This document shows, one piece after another, positions 53,457 to 61,177 of a stretch of 64,000 nt of DNA (the stretch's first letter is position 1; the number at the start of each line of letters is the position of its first letter). This DNA comes from Flavobacteriales bacterium 34_180_T64 (GTDB taxonomy: Bacteria; Bacteroidota; Bacteroidia; Flavobacteriales; Flavobacteriaceae), in the NCBI GenBank assembly GCA_002162765.1, contig MAAR01000009.1:62001-126000 (forward strand). The letters run 5' to 3'. A program made the position numbers and the translations under genes. Below the pieces are notes generated by a model that did not search any database, was not told the DNA's origin, and saw only the letters and a list, made by a program, of their open reading frames with translations.

Positions 53457-54515
53457 CTATTTTTGTTTTAAATATGTATTTAATTTCGGGATAATTGTTT
53501 CAGGAGTGAAAGATTCATAAAGTGAATTCACATTTTTTTTCATGTCTTTCAATTTTTTTCCTTTATAAAGTTCAGGCTTGACATCTTTTAAGTGAATAGA
53601 TACATGTGTTTTACCATCCTCAAACATATTCCATGCTTCTTTCATAATCCATGGAGAAAAAACGGTAAAAGTTGAAATGTCTAGTGCTTTAGCCATGTTT
53701 ATTGCTCCGCCTTCATTTCCAATTAATGCATCACAGTGTTTAGTAATTGCTAAAAATTCTCGGAGACCTCTCCCGAAGACTTCAAAATAAATATGCTTTT
53801 GTGTAGCTTCGTTACAGTGGTTAAATATTTTTTGTGCGTCTTCTATTTGTTTTGGAATATAATTAAACAGGATTTGACCATCAGTACTATTTACAATCTC
53901 TTCGATTAATCGCGCCATTTGAGAAAGGGGGTAAGTTTTACTGTCGCTACTTCCAAGAACACTTATCATATATAATGGCTTTGATAAATTAATATTGGAG
54001 TCAATTAATAATTGTTTAGCGGATTCTAATTCTTCCTTTCTAAGATATACTTTGGGGTGGATTACCTTAGGTATTGATTTAACCAATGGTTCTAATAAAC
54101 GTAATCTGTTTTCAATAGCCAATCCAGCATTGGTTTTTGGCTTGCTATGCTCTTCAAATGTCTGTGTGTAAATGAAATTTGTATACCATTTCTGTTTAGA
54201 TATTCTCGTTTTTGCTTTTGAATATTTGCTTATTAAATTACTTGAGAATTTAGAATAAACATCAATCACAGCGTCATAATGTTCTTGTTTGATATTTTGG
54301 AGAAAAGCATAAAAATTAAGCTTACTTTTTTCAATCTCAGGAGTAATAAATTTATATTGATCTATAAATGGATTGTATGCTACAACGGGAAAAGTATGTG
54401 AGTTTATGGCGTAATGAAGTTCACTATTTGGGTATTCAGATTTTAGTGCTTCAAACAAAATACTGCTTGTTAGCACATCTCCAATCATTTTTTGTTGTAT
54501 GATTAAAACCTTCAT
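53457..54515 (-). CDS. glycosyltransferase family 9 (heptosyltransferase-like)
   Basis: A 352-residue GT-B enzyme of the GT9 family, which transfers heptose (or related sugars) to the LPS core from ADP-heptose. Start: VLIIQQKMIGDVLTSSILFEALK, the GDVL acceptor-side motif. The donor-side Rossmann half has ISVLGSSDSKTYPLSQMARLIE and, near the end, CDALIGNEGGAINMAKAL, whose EGG and following residues match the GT9 ADP-sugar contact. Next gene on this strand upstream is dapD (0-base gap: GT9 start and dapD stop are adjacent). Confidence 0.9.
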   Translation of the reverse strand: MKVLIIQQKMIGDVLTSSILFEALKSEYPNSELHYAINSHTFPVVAYNPFIDQYKFITPEIEKSKLNFYAFLQNIKQEHYDAVIDVYSKFSSNLISKYSKAKTRISKQKWYTNFIYTQTFEEHSKPKTNAGLAIENRLRLLEPLVKSIPKVIHPKVYLRKEELESAKQLLIDSNINLSKPLYMISVLGSSDSKTYPLSQMARLIEEIVNSTDGQILFNYIPKQIEDAQKIFNHCNEATQKHIYFEVFGRGLREFLAITKHCDALIGNEGGAINMAKALDISTFTVFSPWIMKEAWNMFEDGKTHVSIHLKDVKPELYKGKKLKDMKKNVNSLYESFTPETIIPKLNTYLKQK

Positions 54516-55331
54516 TTAAACCGCAACATCATACTCGCGTAAAGCATCATTTAAAGACGTTTTTTTGTTTGTACTTTCTTTACGTTTACCAATAATTAGC
54601 GCACAAGACACATTGTAAGTACCAGCAGGGAAATTCTTAGTATAACTTCCAGGAATAACAACAGATCGTGAAGGAACAATACCCTTCATTTCTACTGGTT
54701 CAGATCCAGTAACATCTATTATTTTTGTAGATGCCGTTAAAACAACATTTGCGCCAAGAACAGCTTCTTTTTCGATTTTTACGCCTTCAACCACAATGCT
54801 TCTTGAACCAATGAAGGCATTGTCTTCAATTATTACAGGTGCAGCCTGCAAAGGCTCTAGTACACCGCCAATACCTACACCACCAGAAAGATGAACATTT
54901 TTACCAATTTGAGCACAACTTCCTACTGTTGCCCAAGTATCTACCATAGTGCCTTCATCTACATATGCACCAATATTTACATAACTAGGCATTAAAATGG
55001 TTCCACTGGAAATGTACGAACCATGTCTAGCAATTGCATTGGGAACAACACGAATTCCCTTTTCAGCATAACCAGTTTTCAAAGGAATTTTATCATGATA
55101 CTCAAAAATGCCTACTTCAAATGTTTCCATTTTTTGAATTGGAAAATATAATACTACAGCTTTCTTAATCCATTCATTTACTTGCCAGCCATTCGTCTCA
55201 GGCTGAGCAACTCTTAAGACACCTTGATCTAATAAATCGATAACGGTTCTTATACTATCAATTGTATTTTTCTCTTTAAGAAGCGATCTATCATCCCAAG
55301 CTTGTTCAATTATATGCTGTAAATCTTTCAT
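54516..55331 (-). CDS. dapD: 2,3,4,5-tetrahydropyridine-2,6-dicarboxylate N-succinyltransferase
   Basis: DapD succinylates tetrahydrodipicolinate in the succinylase branch of the diaminopimelate/lysine pathway, which also feeds peptidoglycan. The 271 residues have an N-terminal helical domain and a left-handed beta-helix of hexapeptide repeats in the centre (VNIGAYVDEGTMVDTWATVG, VHLSGGVGIGG). A family C-terminal arm follows (AGTYNVSCALIIGKRKE). Start is the ATG at complement 55329-55331, giving the standard length; GTG 55349 would add six residues. A TATCTTTG element (complement 55349-55356) lies 18 bases upstream. GT9 follows directly, so the two may be co-transcribed. Confidence 0.96.
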   Translation of the reverse strand: MKDLQHIIEQAWDDRSLLKEKNTIDSIRTVIDLLDQGVLRVAQPETNGWQVNEWIKKAVVLYFPIQKMETFEVGIFEYHDKIPLKTGYAEKGIRVVPNAIARHGSYISSGTILMPSYVNIGAYVDEGTMVDTWATVGSCAQIGKNVHLSGGVGIGGVLEPLQAAPVIIEDNAFIGSRSIVVEGVKIEKEAVLGANVVLTASTKIIDVTGSEPVEMKGIVPSRSVVIPGSYTKNFPAGTYNVSCALIIGKRKESTNKKTSLNDALREYDVAV

Positions 55332-55500
55332 TATTATTTCAATTTGCACAAAGATAATGCTATAATTGATTCTATTAAATAAAAAAATAAAAGGAATGTG
55401 ACCTATCGAAAAATACTGGGTCTTAATTATAATTATTATGTACTTATTTGTTGTTTTTTAAATAACAGTAAGGATTTTTAATAATTTATAGCTAATTACT

Positions 55501-55534
55501 AAACTCTTCTTTCCCAAAAAAGGAGAGTTTTTTT
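55501..55534 (+). terminator. terminator 1 in the dapD-ruvX gap
   Basis: AAACTCT (55501-55507) pairs with AGAGTTT (55524-55530), with an inner CC/GG pair and a bulge, followed by a T-run to 55534 on the plus strand. No annotated plus-strand gene precedes it. Confidence 0.6.
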
Positions 55535-55648
55535 ATAACATAAATGTGACTTAAATAACATTTAAGTGTCCAATTCATAATTAGAATTGATTTTGTTTAA
55601 TTAGAGGGTAAATAATATCATGGATTTTAATTAATAGCTAATTAGTTT

Positions 55649-55685
55649 AAAACTCTTCCACATTGTGCTGGAAGAGTTTTTATTG
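55649..55685 (+). terminator. terminator 2 in the dapD-ruvX gap
   Basis: The 12-bp stem AAAACTCTTCCA/TGGAAGAGTTTT (55649-55660 with 55669-55680) has loop CATTGTGC and continues into TATTG. No annotated plus-strand gene precedes it; it abuts the ruvX promoter. Confidence 0.75.
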
Positions 55686-55688
55686 TAT

Positions 55689-55696
55689 TAACTTTG
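55689..55696 (+). promoter_or_regulatory. -7 element directly before ruvX
   Basis: TAACTTTG matches TAnnTTTG and ends only 7 bases before the ruvX ATG, so the message is predicted to be leaderless or nearly so. A TTG at 55663-55665 is 23 bases upstream, slightly long. Confidence 0.45.
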
Positions 55697-55703
55697 CCAA
55701 TAT

Positions 55704-56114
55704 ATGGGAAGAATAGTTGCTTTAGATTATGGTACTAAGCGCACAGGCATTGCGGTTACAGATGAACTACAAATTATTGCTTCCGGTCTTACAACGGTTT
55801 CTACGAAAGAGTTACTTTTATTTTTGAAAGATTATGTTGCTAAGGAGCAGGTAGATCTTATTGTTTTAGGAGAGCCCAAACAGCTCAATAATGAGGTTTC
55901 AGAAAGTGAAGCTTTTATACGTGTTTTCTTAACGAAATTGAATAAAGCAATACCCGAAATACCTGTAACAAGAGTTGATGAACGTTTTACATCAAAAATG
56001 GCTTTTCAGACGATGATAGATAGTGGTCTTACCAAAAAACAACGTAGAAATAAAGCGCTAGTTGATGAAATTAGTGCAACTATTATTTTGCAAAGTTATC
56101 TTTCTTCCAAGTAA
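55704..56114 (+). CDS. ruvX: Holliday junction resolvase-like protein RuvX (YqgF)
   Basis: The 136-residue protein is a RuvX/YqgF-type RNase H-fold nuclease, proposed to resolve Holliday junctions and shown in E. coli to take part in 16S rRNA 5' processing. Active-site acids are visible: Asp8 in ALDYGTKRTGIAVTD, Glu in IVLGEPKQLNN, and the closing Asp in NKALVDEISATIIL, with RVDERFTSKMA between. The length is standard. The start codon lies 7 bases after a TAACTTTG element. It opens a rightward run of secreted protein, def, DUF5606 and mazG genes. Confidence 0.94.
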   Translation: MGRIVALDYGTKRTGIAVTDELQIIASGLTTVSTKELLLFLKDYVAKEQVDLIVLGEPKQLNNEVSESEAFIRVFLTKLNKAIPEIPVTRVDERFTSKMAFQTMIDSGLTKKQRRNKALVDEISATIILQSYLSSK

Positions 56115-56142
56115 GAAATCACTTCTGAATAATCACATTTTG

Positions 56143-56174
56143 TCGAATAAATTAGCGTTTTATCGAATAAATTA
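56143..56174 (+). repeat. 12-bp direct repeat upstream of the T9SS type A gene
   Basis: TCGAATAAATTA occurs at 56143-56154 and again at 56163-56174, 20 bases apart (two helical turns), just before a TACTTTTA near-consensus -7 element. The spacing suits two protein subunits binding one face of DNA, as LytTR-type regulators do. Confidence 0.45.
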
Positions 56175-56247
56175 TTACTTTTACCGTAGAAACTCATTGT
56201 AAATGTGAAAAACAGAGCCTCATTTTTACAACATTAAACCTAAGATT

Positions 56248-56841
56248 ATGAAAAATAACTACGCTATAGTACTATTTTTATTTATGCTATTTAGTACAAA
56301 TTTGAGCAAGGCTCAATCGTGTCCACCAACTGGTTTTTCGGATACGATGTCTTTATTCTTTTTTTATGATACCGGAACTTCCGTATGTGTTGATAGACCT
56401 ATAACCATTTCTGTAGATGGTAGTGTATTTACCCTAATTGATTGTGCCGACACTTATTCAGTTTACGATTTGACTTCGGGAGCACCTTTATCAAATCCTA
56501 ATATGTTTTTAGCTGATTTTGGTTTTGGAACTTGTGAGTATACTAATGGTGTTTTGACAGATGAAGTCTTATCAATAGATCAAATTGAAGTGGTATTTGG
56601 CAATATAAAAGTGTTTCCAAATCCTTTGATTAATTCTGAATTATTATACATTAAATTTAATGCACCGTTAATTGCAGAACTAAATTTATTTGATGTAACT
56701 GGAAAACAAATTTTAAGGATTAAATCTGATGGAGAATTTGCAAAAACCTTAGATTTAAACCATTTGACAAATGGAATGTATTTCCTACAGATTAATAGTC
56801 TAGGGCATGCAATTACTAAAAAGATAGTTGTAAAGCGATAA
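56248..56841 (+). CDS. small secreted protein with T9SS type A sorting domain
   Basis: A 197-residue secreted protein. Signal peptide 1-23 (ending NLSKAQ). The short passenger (about 24-112) has four cysteines (SCPPTG, SVCVDRP, LIDCADT, FGTCEYT) and no recognised family. The last 80 residues are a type A (Por secretion tail) sorting domain: VFGNIKVFPNPL, ELNLFDVTGKQIL, LTNGMYFLQIN and a basic end (KKIVVKR). This routes it through the type IX system and usually leads to cell-surface attachment. It sits between ruvX and def, closed by its own terminator at 56861. Confidence 0.85.
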   Translation: MKNNYAIVLFLFMLFSTNLSKAQSCPPTGFSDTMSLFFFYDTGTSVCVDRPITISVDGSVFTLIDCADTYSVYDLTSGAPLSNPNMFLADFGFGTCEYTNGVLTDEVLSIDQIEVVFGNIKVFPNPLINSELLYIKFNAPLIAELNLFDVTGKQILRIKSDGEFAKTLDLNHLTNGMYFLQINSLGHAITKKIVVKR

Positions 56842-56860
56842 TACAAAGTATTAAATAAAT

Positions 56861-56888
56861 AAAAACTCCTATTAATAGGAGTTTTTTT
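56861..56888 (+). terminator. terminator of the T9SS type A gene
   Basis: AAAACTCCTATT/AATAGGAGTTTT is a loopless palindrome (centre between 56873 and 56874) followed by a T-run. It begins 20 bases after the stop codon. Confidence 0.85.
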
Positions 56889-56922
56889 ATGCTTAAAAAG
56901 CATTAAGAAACAAAGAGAATTG

Positions 56923-56930
56923 TATTTTTG
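56923..56930 (+). promoter_or_regulatory. -7 promoter element of def
   Basis: TATTTTTG matches TAnnTTTG; transcription would start near 56935, about 17 bases before the def ATG. The gene is therefore independent of the upstream secreted-protein gene. No good -33 TTG is seen. Confidence 0.45.
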
Positions 56931-56951
56931 CGAACGAAAATAAATTATATA

Positions 56952-57542
56952 ATGATTTTACCTATTATAGCCTATGGCGATGCAGTTTTAAGAAAGAAAT
57001 CGGAAGAAATCACAAAAGATTATCTGAACTTAGAAGCACTATTAGCCAACATGTTTGAAACTATGTATGGCGCTTTTGGTGTAGGATTGGCTGCCCCACA
57101 AATTGGTCTAGCAATTCGTTTGTTTTTAGTTGACACAGAACCTTTTGCAGATGATGAAAGTTTAAGCCCAGAAGAGCAAGAGGAATTAAAGGGGTTTAAG
57201 CGTGTTTTTATCAATGCAAAAATTCTTGAAGAAACAGGTGAGGAGTGGGCGTTTAATGAAGGCTGCTTGAGTATTCCTGATATTAGAGAAGATGTGTTTA
57301 GAAAACCTAAAATTAAAATACAGTATCAAGATGAGAATTTTGAAACTCAGGTTGAAGTGTTTGATGGATTGATAGCTAGAGTAGTTCAACATGAGTATGA
57401 CCATATTGAAGGTGTTTTATTTACAGATAAACTATCTAGTTTAAAAAAGCGTTTAATAAAAGGGCGCTTAACTAATATTGCCAAAGGGAAAATAAAGGTG
57501 GATTATAAAATGAAATTCCCTTTGTTAAAAAAGAAACGTTAA
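56952..57542 (+). CDS. def: peptide deformylase
   Basis: Def removes the formyl group from the initiator methionine of new proteins. The 196 residues show the three family motifs: GVGLAAPQIG (motif 1), EGCLSIPDIRE (motif 2, metal-binding cysteine) and the metal-binding QHEYDH (motif 3, HEXXH). I begin at the ATG at 56952 (MILPIIAYGD), matching the family N-terminus; a TTG at 56928 would add eight residues. It has its own TATTTTTG element and is followed by the DUF5606 gene. Confidence 0.96.
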   Translation: MILPIIAYGDAVLRKKSEEITKDYLNLEALLANMFETMYGAFGVGLAAPQIGLAIRLFLVDTEPFADDESLSPEEQEELKGFKRVFINAKILEETGEEWAFNEGCLSIPDIREDVFRKPKIKIQYQDENFETQVEVFDGLIARVVQHEYDHIEGVLFTDKLSSLKKRLIKGRLTNIAKGKIKVDYKMKFPLLKKKR

Positions 57543-57604
57543 TAATTAATTATTGCATAGGTAAAAATATATATTTGCCAACTTTAAGAAAAGTCTAAAA
57601 ATTT

Positions 57605-58030
57605 ATGAGCTTAGATAAAATACTTTCCATTTCTGGAAAACCGGGATTATTCAAAATCGTGACACAAACAAGAAGTGGTTTTGTTGCAGAGTCATTGATC
57701 GATCAAAAACGATTAACAGTTGGAATGCATAGCAATATCAGTATTTTAAGTGAAATTGCAATTTATACTTTAACTGAAGAGCTGCCTTTAAAACAAGTAT
57801 TAAGTAATATTAAAACTAAAGAAAATAGTCAACCAACTTCAATTAGTCATAAGGATGGAAAAGATGCTTTAGAGGAGTACTTTTTTGAAGTTTTACCAGA
57901 TTATGATGAGGATAGAGTTTATGCTAGCGATATAAAAAAGATTGTACAATGGTATAATCTACTACATAAAAATGGTATGTTGGATCTTATTGAAGAAGGT
58001 TCGAGCGATTCAAGTTCTGAAGAAGAATAA
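57605..58030 (+). CDS. DUF5606 family protein
   Basis: A 141-residue cytoplasmic protein of the DUF5606 family, restricted to Bacteroidota. The N-terminal region (ILSISGKPGLFKIVTQTRSG, about 6-25) looks like a small beta-barrel (KOW/OB-like). A helical second half with DALEEYFFEVLPDYDEDRVYASDIKKIV is followed by a serine/glutamate-rich tail (SDSSSEEE). Function is unknown. It lies between def and mazG. A TATATTTG element at 57571-57578 gives it its own promoter candidate. Confidence 0.8.
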   Translation: MSLDKILSISGKPGLFKIVTQTRSGFVAESLIDQKRLTVGMHSNISILSEIAIYTLTEELPLKQVLSNIKTKENSQPTSISHKDGKDALEEYFFEVLPDYDEDRVYASDIKKIVQWYNLLHKNGMLDLIEEGSSDSSSEEE

Positions 58031-58134
58031 ACCCTAGATTATTTTAGTTGATATGTTGTGTACAGAAAGATCACTTGGACTTTTAGTAACACACTAATAA
58101 TTGTATTTTTGAGGCTTAGTAAAACGTGTTTACA

Positions 58135-58911
58135 ATGTCTGATAAAACATTACAATTAGAAGCTTTTGAGCGTTTGTTAATTATCATGGATGAGTTGCGC
58201 GAGCAATGTCCGTGGGATAGAAAACAAACCATGGAATCCTTACGTCATTTAACGATTGAAGAAGTCTACGAATTAGGTGACGCAATTTTAGATAAAGATC
58301 TTGACGAAGTTAAAAAGGAGCTTGGAGATGTGCTTTTGCATATTGTGTTTTATGCAAAAATTGGTAGTGAGACAAAGACATTTGACATTGCAGATGTTTG
58401 TCATAGTATTTCTGATAAACTTATCGAACGTCATCCTCATATTTATGGAGATGTAAAAGTTGATAATGAGGAAGACGTAAAACGTAACTGGGAGCAGATT
58501 AAACTTAAAGAAAAAGGTAAAACGAGTGTTTTACAAGGTGTTCCAAAAAGCTTACCAGCAATGGTAAAAGCAAATCGCATTCAAGATAAAGTTGCAGGAG
58601 TTGGTTTTGATTGGGAGCAACCAGAGCAAGTATGGGAAAAAGTGGAAGAGGAGTTGCTAGAATTTAAAAGTGAAGTTGCACAGAATAATTCAGATCGGAT
58701 GGAAAGCGAATTTGGTGATGTTCTATTTTCGTTAATTAACTATGCGCGATTTTTAAAAATCAACCCTGAAAACGCTTTAGAACGCACAAATAAAAAGTTT
58801 ACCAAAAGATTTCAATATCTAGAAAAAAAGGCAAAATCACTTAACAAATCGTTGCACGAGATGTCGCTTAGTGAAATGGATGTATTTTGGGAAGAAGCAA
58901 AAAAACTATAA
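58135..58911 (+). CDS. mazG: nucleoside triphosphate pyrophosphohydrolase MazG
   Basis: MazG hydrolyses nucleoside triphosphates to monophosphates and pyrophosphate, cleaning up non-canonical nucleotides. The 258-residue protein has two MazG domains. The first carries the metal motif EEVYELGDA followed by EVKKELGDVLLH (EExxE...ExxxD pattern); the second has EEELLEFKSE and ESEFGDVLFSLINYARF. Start: ATG at 58135 (the GTG at 58126 would add three residues). TATTTTTG at 58104-58111 is a promoter candidate. Confidence 0.93.
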   Translation: MSDKTLQLEAFERLLIIMDELREQCPWDRKQTMESLRHLTIEEVYELGDAILDKDLDEVKKELGDVLLHIVFYAKIGSETKTFDIADVCHSISDKLIERHPHIYGDVKVDNEEDVKRNWEQIKLKEKGKTSVLQGVPKSLPAMVKANRIQDKVAGVGFDWEQPEQVWEKVEEELLEFKSEVAQNNSDRMESEFGDVLFSLINYARFLKINPENALERTNKKFTKRFQYLEKKAKSLNKSLHEMSLSEMDVFWEEAKKL

Positions 58912-59091
58912 TATTTTTTGTGATTTGAGATCCAAACATGTCATCTAACCCGTATATCTTAATATATAGAAACTATAACTAGTTTCATTATCATAAGTAG
59001 TAATCTTAATTCGTTTTAAGCGGAATTGGTTAAGATTTGAATTTAGTTAAGTTAGGGATTAAATCCTATCTGCAATGTGCAGATAGGATTT
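58912..59091. other. structured convergent gap ending in a strong terminator
   Basis: Between mazG and the leftward DUF349 gene, the plus strand shows GAAACTA/TAGTTTC (58969-58986), then AATCTTAA/TTAAGATT (59002-59037), then the terminator. The first two stems have no obvious role; no open frame is seen. Confidence 0.4.
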
Positions 59092-59097
59092 GATTTT
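59061..59097. terminator. bidirectional terminator between mazG and the DUF349 gene
   Basis: The stem AAATCCTATCTGCA/TGCAGATAGGATTT (59061-59074 with 59078-59091) has a 3-base loop and is followed by GATTTTTT. It serves mazG (plus) and, on the other strand, the DUF349 gene ending at 59098. Confidence 0.9.
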
Positions 59098-61095
59098 TTA
59101 ATACATCCCTTTAACTTTTTTGAGTTTTTCTACCCAAATGGTAAGGTTGTCCTTATGCTTGCCGATATTATTTAGAACGTCTTTTACAAAAGGATTGTCT
59201 TCACTTGCATTTTTGAAAAACTGTAAATTGTTTTCTAATTGATTAATTTCACCTTTAAGTTCATCAATTTTCTTTCTAATGAAATTATGCTCATTGTCTA
59301 ATAATCTACGATCGTTTGGTTGTGATAAGTTTTCTAGTTTATTTTCAAACTTAATCATTTCAACTTCGGCTTTATCCATTTCAAGTTTATTGAATAATCC
59401 ATCTAAAGCTTTATTAAATTTACCTTCAATATAACGTTTGTTATGAGGAACATGACCTATCGTTTTCCAATCGTTTATTTTCGCCTTTATTGTTTCAATA
59501 TCACTTTTTGGTTTTCCAGTAAGTTCAATGGTCTTTAAGGTGTCTAAAAACACAACTTTTTTATCAAATGCTTCAATTTGTTCTTTATTGGCAGCATTTT
59601 TCTCGGAATGTAATTTGTCGAAATAATGATTGCAGGCAGATTTAAATTTGCGCCAAATTTTGTCACTATCTTTTCTAGGAACATGACCAATTTTTTTCCA
59701 ATCATTTTGAATCTTTTTCATCAGTGGAGTGACCGTTTCAAAATCAGAACTATCCTTATTGTCATCTGCAATTTTTATTAGATCAAGTTTCTTTTGTAAA
59801 TTGTCATACTGATCTTTTTTTAGACCTTTATAGAACGCATTTTTCTTTTTGTTGAAGACACGAACTACCATTTTAAATTTGCTCCAAGTGGCTTCATTTA
59901 CCTTAATTGAAACTTTTCCAGCATTAAAGAAATCAGTTCTAAGCGCTTCTATCGCTTTAATTTTTTTCTGCCATGATTGATGTGAATTTTCTTGATCCTC
60001 AGCAATTTTACTTATTTCATCAATAATCTCTTCTTTACGGACTAAGTTGTTTTCGTAAGCTTTGTCTAAATCAGCGTAATAGGCTTGACGTTTATCATGA
60101 ATTGTTTTTGTTGCATTACTAAAGCGTTCCCAGATGTCTTCACGGTGTTCTTTTGCTACAGGTCCCAAGTCTTCTTTCCACATTTTATGAAGTACCTGTA
60201 ACTCTCTAAACGTTCGGTTGGTATTGTTATCTTTTGCTAATTCTTCAGCACGTTCAATAATTTTTAATTTCTTATCGAGATTATGCTTAAAATCCATATC
60301 TCGTAAGTCGCGATTTAGATGTAAAAAATCATAAAATATTTCGACATGATGATGATATGTGTTCCAAGCATTGTTGTATTTATCTCTTGGAATTGCACCC
60401 GCATTTCGCCATTCTTCTTGAAGTTCTTTAAAGTGTTTATAGGTTGTATTTATGTTTTCTTCAACATTAATTAACCCTTTTATGTCTTCAATAATTCGTA
60501 ATCGTATTTCTAAATTTGATTTTAAATCAGATTCGAGGTTTTTATAATAAGATCTCAGGCTATTTTTATAATCTTTATATAAAAAGTTGAAATCTTTCTT
60601 TAACGGAGTCGTAAAATAAAAGTCAATCTCATTCCCGCCATCATGAACAAATTCTTCTTTCTTTTGTTCTAAAAGTTCATTAAATTTAGAATTAAATTCC
60701 GTTTTAATTTCTTCTACAGGGGATTTTATAGTTTGAACTTTTTGATATTTAATTAATTTATCAAATTCAACTACCAATTCATCCATAGACATGGCATGAT
60801 AATCTTTTTCTTCTAAAGTGTGACGTTGGCTATTGGATTCATCTTCAGCATCTTCTGCATTTGATTCTTCAATTGCTTCAACATGTGAATCGGCTTTTTT
60901 TTCAATAAACTCAGGTTCGGTAGACGCTTCAGTATCCTCTTTTTTGATTTCAGGTTTTACGTCATCAGCAATCTCTTTGGAAGCGTCATTTGTTTCATTT
61001 TCGGTAGTTGGTTTATCAACAATTTCTTCCTGAAGTTCTAAAGTATTTAATTTTTCGTTTCCATCTGCATTTTGCAGGTTATCTTTCTCTGACAT
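59098..61095 (-). CDS. DUF349 repeat protein with acidic N-terminus
   Basis: The 665-residue cytoplasmic protein has a highly acidic, Glu/Ala/Ser-rich first 110 residues. The rest is mainly alpha-helical with about five DUF349 repeats, each with a W-containing turn such as EEWRNAGAIPRDKYNNAWNTYH, MWKEDLGPVAKEHREDIWERF, DWKKIGHVPRKDSDKIWRKF and DWKTIGHVPHNKRYIEGKF. The G-x-[VI]-P motif followed by a charged residue recurs. A coiled coil ends the protein. DUF349 function is unknown; the repeated short motif suggests a nucleic-acid- or protein-binding scaffold, but that is speculation. Confidence 0.85.
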   Translation of the reverse strand: MSEKDNLQNADGNEKLNTLELQEEIVDKPTTENETNDASKEIADDVKPEIKKEDTEASTEPEFIEKKADSHVEAIEESNAEDAEDESNSQRHTLEEKDYHAMSMDELVVEFDKLIKYQKVQTIKSPVEEIKTEFNSKFNELLEQKKEEFVHDGGNEIDFYFTTPLKKDFNFLYKDYKNSLRSYYKNLESDLKSNLEIRLRIIEDIKGLINVEENINTTYKHFKELQEEWRNAGAIPRDKYNNAWNTYHHHVEIFYDFLHLNRDLRDMDFKHNLDKKLKIIERAEELAKDNNTNRTFRELQVLHKMWKEDLGPVAKEHREDIWERFSNATKTIHDKRQAYYADLDKAYENNLVRKEEIIDEISKIAEDQENSHQSWQKKIKAIEALRTDFFNAGKVSIKVNEATWSKFKMVVRVFNKKKNAFYKGLKKDQYDNLQKKLDLIKIADDNKDSSDFETVTPLMKKIQNDWKKIGHVPRKDSDKIWRKFKSACNHYFDKLHSEKNAANKEQIEAFDKKVVFLDTLKTIELTGKPKSDIETIKAKINDWKTIGHVPHNKRYIEGKFNKALDGLFNKLEMDKAEVEMIKFENKLENLSQPNDRRLLDNEHNFIRKKIDELKGEINQLENNLQFFKNASEDNPFVKDVLNNIGKHKDNLTIWVEKLKKVKGMY

Positions 61096-61177
61096 TTTAA
61101 CAATGTTTTTAATTTAAAAGATAAATATACTAACAAGCGTTTGAATTACAAAGGAGATTGGCCGATTTGCCCTTATT

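Larger units (their letters stand above)
55332..55703. other. 372-bp divergent gap with two tandem small-RNA-like modules
   Basis: This gap between dapD (leftward) and ruvX (rightward) has no convincing open frame. On the plus strand it contains two modules, each with a GGATTTT stretch, a TAGCTAATTA box (55489-55498 and 55635-55644) and, just after it, a hairpin with a T-run (55501-55534 and 55649-55685). Because both flanking genes read away from the gap, these terminators cannot serve them. Two short plus-strand transcripts are the simplest explanation. A near-consensus TGATTTTG (about 55589-55596) could drive the second. Confidence 0.55.
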
